Source: an uncultured Clostridia bacterium
GTDB lineage: Bacteria; Bacillota; Clostridia; Oscillospirales; Oscillospiraceae
Assembly (NCBI GenBank): GCA_937907975.1
Contig: CALEQS010000131.1
Span: 1 to 10,225 of the forward strand
Length of the DNA stretch: 10,225 nt
Direction: 5' to 3'
Part shown: piece by piece, positions 1-4,933 of the stretch
Numbering within the stretch: position 1 is the stretch's first letter
How the letters are laid out: every line of letters begins with the position of its first letter
Notes under the pieces: generated by a model
What the model saw: the letters and a program-made list of their open reading frames with translations, nothing else
What the model was told of the DNA's origin: nothing
Databases searched by the model: none
Position numbers and translations under genes: made by a program

Positions 1-79
1 CTCAGAAATGCTTGCATTTCTGAGAGAGCTTGTCGAGTTTCTCGACAAGCTCAGCTCCGCTCAAACGAGCGGAGCTTTT
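1..79. repeat. Cluster of three perfect hairpins
   Basis: Three perfect inverted repeats follow each other almost without gap. The first pairs 1-11 with 14-24 (11 bp, 2-nt loop). The second pairs 26-37 with 41-52 (12 bp, loop TTT). The third pairs 53-62 with 67-76 (10 bp, loop AAAC) and is followed by a short T run at 76-79. On the plus strand the third hairpin could end a transcript arriving from the left of the window. On the minus strand the cluster lies just past the stop of the glyoxalase-like gene but has no T run there. It could be a transcription end structure, an mRNA-stabilising element or a copy of a dispersed intergenic repeat; the sequence alone does not decide. Confidence 0.75.
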
Positions 80-91
80 GTCAGCTATAAC

Positions 92-466
92 TTATTTGTC
101 TGGTACGATCTCCAGCCAATAGCCGTCTGGATCTTCGATGAAATAGATGCCCATAGATGGGTTTTCAAAGCAGATGCAGCCCATGCTCTCGTGAAGGTCA
201 TGAGCGGCATCGAAATCCTCCTTGGCCACGCCGAAGGCCAGATGGAACTCACATTCGCCCAGATCGTATTTCTGTGGATGATCCTTCACCCAGGTCAGCT
301 CGATCTCAAAGTTGGCCGCTTTGTCGGTCAGATAGACGATGATGAAGGAGCCGTCCGCTGCCTCTTTCCGACGGCACTCTTTCATGCCCAGTGCTTTTTC
401 ATAAAAGGTAAGGGCGGTGTTCAGGTCGGCGACGTTGTGGTTGTGGTGGATGATGTGGAAGTCCAT
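92..466 (-). CDS. VOC-family metalloprotein, glyoxalase I-like
   Basis: This 124-residue protein is a single vicinal-oxygen-chelate domain of usual length for the glyoxalase I/bleomycin-resistance superfamily. Aligned by eye with GloA, all four metal ligands appear to be kept: His7, Glu56 (in IELT), His75 (in FHLAF) and Glu119 (in WLEIV). The C-terminal EDPDGYWLE motif is typical of glyoxalase I. Known members convert hemithioacetals of methylglyoxal to hydroxyacyl thioesters. Clostridia usually lack glutathione, so the thiol partner is unknown, and another VOC activity is possible. The ATG lies 3 nt after the threonine aldolase stop. Its ribosome site (AAAGGAG at 476-482, 9-nt spacer) overlaps the end of that gene, so the two are probably co-transcribed and translationally coupled. 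A cytoplasmic protein; no signal peptide is seen. Confidence 0.88.
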   Translation of the reverse strand: MDFHIIHHNHNVADLNTALTFYEKALGMKECRRKEAADGSFIIVYLTDKAANFEIELTWVKDHPQKYDLGECEFHLAFGVAKEDFDAAHDLHESMGCICFENPSMGIYFIEDPDGYWLEIVPDK

Positions 467-469
467 AGT

Positions 470-1522
470 TCAACACTCCTTTGTTTTTGCAAGTTTGTTG
501 ACCGCCGCTTCCAGCCGGTCAACGGCCTCTTTGGTGGTGCACCAGCTGGTGCAGTAGCGAATGGCGGAGTGGCTTTCGTCCACTCGGGACCAGAACTCGC
601 CCTCAGAGGTGCGGCGGAGCACCTCGTAATCCGCATCGGGCAGAATGGGGAACTGCTGGTTGGTGGGGGAGTCAAAGAGCATGGGATAACCGGCGGCGCG
701 GAAAATATCCCGCACCCGATAGGCCAGCTCATCGGCATGGCGGCCCAGCTGGGTGTAGAGTCCGTCTGCCATCAGCTCCTCAAATTGAATGCCCAGCAGA
801 CGGCCCTTGGCCAGCATACCGCCCCGCTGTTTGATGAGGTAGCGGAAATCCCGCTTCAATGCCGGATTGGTGATAACGACTGCCTCGCCGAACAGGGCGC
901 CAACTTTGGTGCCGCCGATGTAGAATACGTCGGCCAGCTTGGCCAGCACAGGCAGAGTCACATCGGTGCCGTCGGTGGCCAGGCCGTAGCCCAGCCGGGC
1001 ACCGTCCACAAACAGAGGTACGCCGAATCTGCGGCACACCTCGGAGATGGCTTTCAGCTCCGCACGGGTGTAGAGGGTGCCATATTCCGTGGGGTGGGAG
1101 ATGTAGACCAGACCGGGCTGGACCATGTGCTCAAAGTTTTCGTCCTCCCGGTGGGCGATGATGGCCTTCTCAATGGTATCGGCGCTCAGCTTTCCGTTTT
1201 CGGCGGGAAGTGGGAGCACCTTGTGGCCGGTGGACTCGATCGCGCCGGTCTCGTGAACATTGATGTGGCCGCTGTCGGCGCACAGTGACCCCTGATGGGG
1301 ACGCAGAATGGAGGCGATTACTGTGGTGTTGGTCTGGGTGCCGCCCACCAGAAAGTGGACGTCAGCTTTCGGGGCCTGACAGGCCTCTTTGATGAGAGCG
1401 CGGGCGTGATCACAGTGAGAATCCATGCCGTAGCCATATGTCTGTTCCAGATTGGTGCGCTCCAGCGCCTTCAGAATATTTGGGTGACAGCCTTCGCCGT
1501 AGTCACAGAGAAAAAGATCCAT
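470..1522 (-). CDS. ltaE: Low-specificity L-threonine aldolase
   Basis: A PLP-dependent fold-type I enzyme of 350 residues, normal for the beta-eliminating lyase/threonine aldolase family, which cleaves L-threonine or L-allo-threonine to glycine and acetaldehyde. Visible landmarks are the HINVHETGAIE segment (residues 86-96), the cofactor-binding aspartate in VDGARL (Asp173) and the Schiff-base lysine in YIGGTKVGALFG (Lys206). The start is well fixed: ATG with AGGAGG at 1531-1536 and an 8-nt spacer. It is the first gene of a two-gene minus-strand operon with the glyoxalase-like gene, driven by a promoter at 1551-1578. The glycine it yields can feed one-carbon metabolism, which is interesting beside a folate operon on the opposite strand, but that link is inference. 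Substrate preference (threonine, allo-threonine, phenylserine) cannot be read from sequence. Confidence 0.93.
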   Translation of the reverse strand: MDLFLCDYGEGCHPNILKALERTNLEQTYGYGMDSHCDHARALIKEACQAPKADVHFLVGGTQTNTTVIASILRPHQGSLCADSGHINVHETGAIESTGHKVLPLPAENGKLSADTIEKAIIAHREDENFEHMVQPGLVYISHPTEYGTLYTRAELKAISEVCRRFGVPLFVDGARLGYGLATDGTDVTLPVLAKLADVFYIGGTKVGALFGEAVVITNPALKRDFRYLIKQRGGMLAKGRLLGIQFEELMADGLYTQLGRHADELAYRVRDIFRAAGYPMLFDSPTNQQFPILPDADYEVLRRTSEGEFWSRVDESHSAIRYCTSWCTTKEAVDRLEAAVNKLAKTKEC

Positions 1523-1550
1523 AGATAAATCCTCCTAAAATTACTCTCAT

Positions 1551-1578
1551 ATTATAGCAGAGATTGGCGGAAAGACAA
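1551..1578 (-). promoter_or_regulatory. Sigma-A-type promoter of ltaE operon
   Basis: On the minus strand a perfect TATAAT -10 box (plus 1551-1556) is preceded at 16 nt by TTGTCT (1573-1578). Transcription would start near 1544, giving a short leader before the AGGAGG site of ltaE. It is back to back with the folE promoter; the two -35 boxes are only 10 nt apart. Confidence 0.7.
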
Positions 1579-1588
1579 TGATTTTCGT

Positions 1589-1617
1589 TTTACATGGGGG
1601 AAAACTTGCGCTATAAT
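1589..1617 (+). promoter_or_regulatory. Sigma-A-type promoter of folate operon
   Basis: TTTACA (1589-1594) and a perfect TATAAT (1612-1617) are separated by exactly 17 nt, a near-consensus vegetative promoter. Transcription should begin around 1624, leaving a leader of about 35 nt before folE. That is too short for a folate riboswitch, so control probably lies at the promoter or is absent. Confidence 0.75.
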
Positions 1618-1658
1618 GATATACCAATGAGAAGCGGAAAATGTAAAGATGGAAGTGA

Positions 1659-2219
1659 ATGCATATAATGGATGAAGCAAAGATCAAAGAGGCGGTGCGG
1701 CTGCTGCTGGAGGGCATCGGCGAGGATCCTGACCGGGAGGGCCTTGCGGACACCCCGGACCGGATCGCCCGTATGTGCCATGAGGTGTTCGGCGGTCTGG
1801 AGGCCGACGCGGCAGTGCATCTCAGCAAAACCTTTTCTGTGGATAGAGATGAGATGGTCGTGGAAAAGGACATCACCTTTCACTCCATCTGCGAACACCA
1901 CCTGTTGCCGTTCTTTGGCAAGGCGCACGTCGCCTATGTGCCCAATGGCCGGGTGGTGGGCATCAGCAAGCTGGCCCGCACGGTAGAGGTGTTCGCCCGG
2001 CGGCCCCAGATCCAGGAGCAGCTGACGGGTCAGATCTGTGACGCCATTATGGACACGCTGGCCCCTCAGGGCGTTATGGTGATGCTGGAGGCGGAGCATA
2101 TGTGCATGACCATGCGCGGCGTGCGCAAGCCGGGTACGCAGACTGTCACTACGGCCTGCCGTGGGTGCTTTGAAACTGACATGGCGCTCCAGAACCGCTT
2201 CTTCCAGATGGTGAAGTGA
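1659..2219 (+). CDS. folE: GTP cyclohydrolase I
   Basis: Catalyses the first step of pterin synthesis, GTP to 7,8-dihydroneopterin triphosphate plus formate, in the cytoplasm. The 186 residues match the type IA enzyme. The zinc and active-site residues are present: Cys78 and His81 in SICEHHLLPF, and Cys149 in EHMCMTMRG. The GISKLAR segment (101-107) and RPQIQEQLT (115-123) are also typical. The start is uncertain between ATG 1659 and ATG 1668. The only purine-rich stretch, GGAAG at 1651-1655, lies close to the first and rather far from the second, so initiation may be weak. It is the first gene of the folate operon, and its stop shares a base with the start of the next gene. Confidence 0.96.
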   Translation: MHIMDEAKIKEAVRLLLEGIGEDPDREGLADTPDRIARMCHEVFGGLEADAAVHLSKTFSVDRDEMVVEKDITFHSICEHHLLPFFGKAHVAYVPNGRVVGISKLARTVEVFARRPQIQEQLTGQICDAIMDTLAPQGVMVMLEAEHMCMTMRGVRKPGTQTVTTACRGCFETDMALQNRFFQMVK

Positions 2220-2695
2220 TGGAGCGCGTGGATGCGATCCTGCGCCACCCGGTGTTCACCACCGCGCTGGCAGAGCTTCACATGCTGGAGCGGGAGCGCA
2301 TTTTCTGCCGCCACGGTCTGGAGCACCTGCTGGACGTGGCCCGGCTCATGTATATCTATGACCGGGAGGCGGGACTTGGCATTGCGCAGGAGACGCTCTA
2401 TGCGGCTGCACTGCTTCACGACATCGGCCGCGCCGCCCAGTATCGGGACGGCACGCCCCATGACGAAGCGGGGGTGCATCTGGCCCGTCCTATTTTAGAG
2501 GACTGCGGCTTTACAGCGCAGGAGATCATGGAGATCCTGACCGCCATCGGCGGCCACCGTGTACCGGGAGAGACTGCCCCGCTGGGACGGCTTCTCTACC
2601 GGGCGGATAAAAAAAGCCGGCCCTGTTACGCCTGCTCCGCAGCGGGGGTGTGTAACTGGCCGGAGGAGAAAAAGAATCATTCTTTGGAGTTTTGA
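2219..2695 (+). CDS. HD-domain phosphohydrolase in folate operon
   Basis: A 158-residue single-domain HD-superfamily protein. The metal-binding set expected of the family is visible: His32, the paired His67-Asp68 in LLHDIG, His81, His113 in GGHR, and Asp130 in RADK. HD proteins hydrolyse phosphate esters of nucleotides and related compounds; the substrate is not known here. After the domain comes a tail with Cys136, Cys139 and Cys145 (C-x2-C-x5-C) and a basic WPEEKKN end, which might bind metal. The ATG at 2219 overlaps the folE stop by one base (TGATG), so translation is coupled; an in-frame GTG at 2216 is an alternative start. Lying between folE and folP, it is a candidate for the missing step from dihydroneopterin triphosphate to dihydroneopterin. 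That function is inference. Confidence 0.87.
   Translation: MERVDAILRHPVFTTALAELHMLERERIFCRHGLEHLLDVARLMYIYDREAGLGIAQETLYAAALLHDIGRAAQYRDGTPHDEAGVHLARPILEDCGFTAQEIMEILTAIGGHRVPGETAPLGRLLYRADKKSRPCYACSAAGVCNWPEEKKNHSLEF
2617..2663 (-). other. Intragenic hairpin with antisense T run
   Basis: Within the end of the HD gene, CCGGCC (2617-2622) pairs with GGCCGG (2658-2663), and inside it GTTAC (2625-2629) pairs with GTAAC (2652-2656). Just left of the stem the plus strand has a run of seven A at 2609-2615. Read on the minus strand this is a GC-rich stem followed by seven T, the form of an intrinsic terminator. On the plus strand the bases encode the Cys-rich tail, so it may be coincidence of codon choice. 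Confidence 0.4.
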
Positions 2696-2701
2696 CAAGC
2701 T

Positions 2702-3520
2702 ATGAAAACGATCAAAATCGGTACAAAAGACTTTCAGACCCGGGGTGCCACCTATGTGATGGGCATTCTGAATGTCACCCCGGACTCTTTCTCGGACGGG
2801 GGGAAGTTCAACCATATGGACGCCGCCCTCCACCATGTGGAGGAGATGCTGGTGGACGGCATGGATGTGCTGGACATCGGCGGCGAATCCACCCGCCCGG
2901 GCTACACGAAGCTGTCAGACCAGGAGGAGATCGACCGGGTGGCCCCGATTATCGAAGCAGTGAAGGCACGCTTTGATGTGCCGGTCTCGCTGGACACCTA
3001 TAAGAGTGCCGTGGCCGAGGCCGGCCTGAAGGCGGGTGTAGACCTCATCAATGACATCTGGGGCCTGAAATACGACGAGAAGATGGGGCCGGTCATTGCA
3101 AAATACGGCGTGCCCTGTTGTCTGATGCACAACCGGGAGAACAGCGATTACCGTATGCTCATCCCGGACATCTGCGCAGATCTGGAGGAAAGCCTGGCCA
3201 TCGCTGAGGACGCGGGCATCGACCCGGACCAGATCATCCTCGACCCGGGCATCGGGTTTGGCAAGACCTATGAGCAGAATCTGGCGGTCATCCACCATCT
3301 GGAGGAGCTGAGCCGCTTTGACCTGCCCATCCTGCTGGGCACCAGCCGCAAGTCCGTCATCGGCCTGACGCTGGATCTGCCCGCCGAGGAGCGGATGGAG
3401 GGCACGCTGGTCACCACCGTTCTGGCGGTGGAGAAGGGCTGCTCCTTTGTACGTGTCCACGACGTCAAGGAGAATGTCCGGGCCATCCGCATGGTCCGCG
3501 CCATTCTGGAGGCAGAGTGA
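2702..3520 (+). CDS. folP: Dihydropteroate synthase
   Basis: Joins 6-hydroxymethyl-dihydropterin diphosphate to p-aminobenzoate to form dihydropteroate; this is the sulfonamide target. The 272 residues span the whole TIM-barrel pterin-binding family. Seen in order are GILNVTPDSFSDGG (residues 21-34), DIGGESTRPG near 60-70, SLDTYK, INDIWG, ILDPGIGFGKT, LLGTSRKS and the C-terminal RVHDVKEN, so every conserved loop is intact. ATG 2702 gives the expected start MKTIKIG. Its ribosome site, GGAG at 2686-2689, lies in the end of the HD gene with a rather long 12-nt spacer. Six bases separate it from the HD stop and three from the next gene. The loop residues look ordinary, so nothing here suggests sulfonamide resistance. 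Confidence 0.97.
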   Translation: MKTIKIGTKDFQTRGATYVMGILNVTPDSFSDGGKFNHMDAALHHVEEMLVDGMDVLDIGGESTRPGYTKLSDQEEIDRVAPIIEAVKARFDVPVSLDTYKSAVAEAGLKAGVDLINDIWGLKYDEKMGPVIAKYGVPCCLMHNRENSDYRMLIPDICADLEESLAIAEDAGIDPDQIILDPGIGFGKTYEQNLAVIHHLEELSRFDLPILLGTSRKSVIGLTLDLPAEERMEGTLVTTVLAVEKGCSFVRVHDVKENVRAIRMVRAILEAE

Positions 3521-3523
3521 GCC

Positions 3524-4348
3524 GTGGATCAGATCAGGATTGACGATCTGCGCTTTTTTGCCCACCACGGTGTGTTCGATTTTGAGACGGAGCAGGGGCA
3601 GAATTTTGTGCTTTCCGTTGTTATGGAAACCGATACCCGCCGGGCGGGGAAGACCGACGCACTGGAGGACAGCACCAGCTATGCCGATGCGGTGGAGTTC
3701 CTGGTCTCCTTTCTGACAGAGCACACCTTCAAGCTGCTGGAGGCGGCGGCGGAGCAGGCCGCACAGGCCCTGCTGCTGCGCTATCCGCTCATCCGCGCGG
3801 TGGAGCTTGAGCTCAGGAAGCCGGAGGCCCCCATCAAGCTGGACTTTGAGAGTGTGGGGGTGCGCATCCGCCGGGGCTGGCACACGGCCTATATCGCCCT
3901 GGGCTCCAATCTGGGGGATAAACAGAGCTATATCCAGTCTGCGCTGGACGGCATGGCGGAAAATAAACTCATCCGTGTAAAGAAGACCTCCACTCTCATT
4001 ACCACCGCACCCTATGGCGGGGTGGAGCAGGATGAATTTCTGAACGGTGTCTGCCAGATCGAGACGCTTTACACCCCTGAGGAACTGCTGGATTTCCTGC
4101 ATCTGCTGGAGCAGGCCGCCCACCGGGAGCGCAAGGTCCACTGGGGGCCGAGAACGCTGGATCTGGATATTCTGCTTTACGATAATATAATTATGTCGAC
4201 TGACAGACTGACGATCCCACATATTGATATACAGCACCGGGACTTTGTTCTGGCGCCCATGGCGGAGATCGCCCCCTATGTGGAGCACCCGGTGCTCCAC
4301 AAGCCCATGCTCCAGCTGTGGAAGGAGCTGGAGGGCACTTGGAGCTGA
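3524..4348 (+). CDS. folBK: FolB-FolK fusion: dihydroneopterin aldolase / HPPK
   Basis: A bifunctional protein of 274 residues. Residues 1 to about 119 are dihydroneopterin aldolase: HHGVFDFETEQGQ holds the catalytic-region Glu, and LRKPEAPI holds the conserved Lys. It splits dihydroneopterin to hydroxymethyl-dihydropterin and glycolaldehyde. From about residue 122 the HPPK domain begins (AYIALGSNLGDK) and carries the family signature WGPRTLDLDILLYD and RDFVLAPMAEIAP; it transfers diphosphate from ATP to that product. There is no linker to speak of, so the product of one site can pass to the next. The start is GTG at 3524, three bases after folP, with GGAGG at 3508-3512 inside folP. The 3' end overlaps folA by 10 nt. 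Confidence 0.95.
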   Translation: MDQIRIDDLRFFAHHGVFDFETEQGQNFVLSVVMETDTRRAGKTDALEDSTSYADAVEFLVSFLTEHTFKLLEAAAEQAAQALLLRYPLIRAVELELRKPEAPIKLDFESVGVRIRRGWHTAYIALGSNLGDKQSYIQSALDGMAENKLIRVKKTSTLITTAPYGGVEQDEFLNGVCQIETLYTPEELLDFLHLLEQAAHRERKVHWGPRTLDLDILLYDNIIMSTDRLTIPHIDIQHRDFVLAPMAEIAPYVEHPVLHKPMLQLWKELEGTWS

Positions 4349-4827
4349 TTGCGGCGGTGGACCGCCGCTGGGCCATTGGACGGGGTGAAAGACTGCTGTT
4401 CTCTATCCCGGAGGATCTGCATCACTTCCGTGCCCTGACAGAGGGAAACGCCATTGTATATGGCCGCCGCACGCTGTCCACCTTTCCCGGCGGGCGCCCC
4501 CTGCCCGGAAGACACAACTATGTGCTTACCCACGCGCCGGAGACACTTCCGACGGATGCCGTGGGCGTACGCTCTGTGGATGCGCTTCTCAGCGCGTCAG
4601 CGGGGGAGAGCCGCCTTTTTGTCGTGGGTGGGGAGATGGTCTACCGACAGCTTCTGCCCCTCTGCACGTCTGCGTGGATCACGCAGGTGGATGCCGACGG
4701 CGCGGGGGACAAATTCTGCCCAGATCTGGATGCCGATCAGGCGTGGACGCTGGCCGACTGCGGCGCATGGCAGGAGCATAACGGCCTGCGCTATCGTTTT
4801 TGCCGCTATAAGCGAAAAGAGCTGTGA
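4339..4827 (+). CDS. folA: Dihydrofolate reductase
   Basis: Reduces dihydrofolate to tetrahydrofolate with NADPH; the trimethoprim target. I place the start at TTG 4339, giving 162 residues that begin MELIAAVDRRWAIG, where DHFRs normally begin. An upstream in-frame GTG at 4318 would add seven residues of no family character. The site GGAGGG at 4330-4335 is very close (3 nt), GGAG at 4324-4327 more distant (11 nt). Landmarks: the catalytic acid in IPEDLHHF (Asp26), GRRTLSTFPGGRPLPGR, the cofactor motif FVVGGEMVYRQLLP and the terminal CRYKRK. The usual Pro-Trp before the helix is Leu20-Phe21 here. The start overlaps the folBK stop by 10 nt, and the stop codon lies in the terminator stem. Confidence 0.94.
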   Translation: MELIAAVDRRWAIGRGERLLFSIPEDLHHFRALTEGNAIVYGRRTLSTFPGGRPLPGRHNYVLTHAPETLPTDAVGVRSVDALLSASAGESRLFVVGGEMVYRQLLPLCTSAWITQVDADGAGDKFCPDLDADQAWTLADCGAWQEHNGLRYRFCRYKRKEL

Positions 4828-4852
4828 CCGACATTGGTCACAGCTCTTTTTT
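4815..4852 (+). terminator. Intrinsic terminator of folate operon
   Basis: A perfect 15-bp stem (4815-4829 with 4836-4850) closes a 6-nt loop and runs into a T tract at 4847-4852. The folA stop codon (4825-4827) is inside the left arm. The A-rich foot makes it plausible on both strands, though only the plus strand has a gene to end. Confidence 0.93.
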
Positions 4853-4865
4853 AATCGTCATTTCA

Positions 4866-4894
4866 TTGTATTTCTGTCCAGCTTGTGGTAAGCT
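4866..4894 (+). promoter_or_regulatory. Possible weak promoter for membrane protein gene
   Basis: TTGTAT (4866-4871) and TAAGCT (4889-4894) have a 17-nt spacing and lie about 40 nt before the next start codon, just past the folate operon terminator. The -10 box is poor. A 6-bp inverted repeat (CAGCTT/AAGCTG) overlaps it and could be incidental. Confidence 0.3.
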
Positions 4895-4933
4895 GAGTCC
4901 AGTTCCGATCCATAGAGAGGAAGGAGTATTGTT

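Noticed and set aside
8..1288. A 426-codon open frame on the plus strand
   Set aside because: It lies antisense to the threonine aldolase and glyoxalase-like genes, both with strong family motifs and ribosome sites; its translation shows no recognisable domain. Such long antisense frames are common in GC-rich coding DNA.
1618..1658. Possible folate riboswitch before folE
   Set aside because: The predicted leader is only about 35 nt, too short for a tetrahydrofolate riboswitch, and shows no paired elements.
2915..4300. A 461-codon open frame on the minus strand
   Set aside because: Antisense to folP and folBK, with no family features and no promoter or ribosome site that stands out.
4880..4896. 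CAGCTT/AAGCTG inverted repeat as an operator
   Set aside because: Only 6 bp and no other evidence; a match of this size is expected by chance. It is mentioned only beside the weak promoter.
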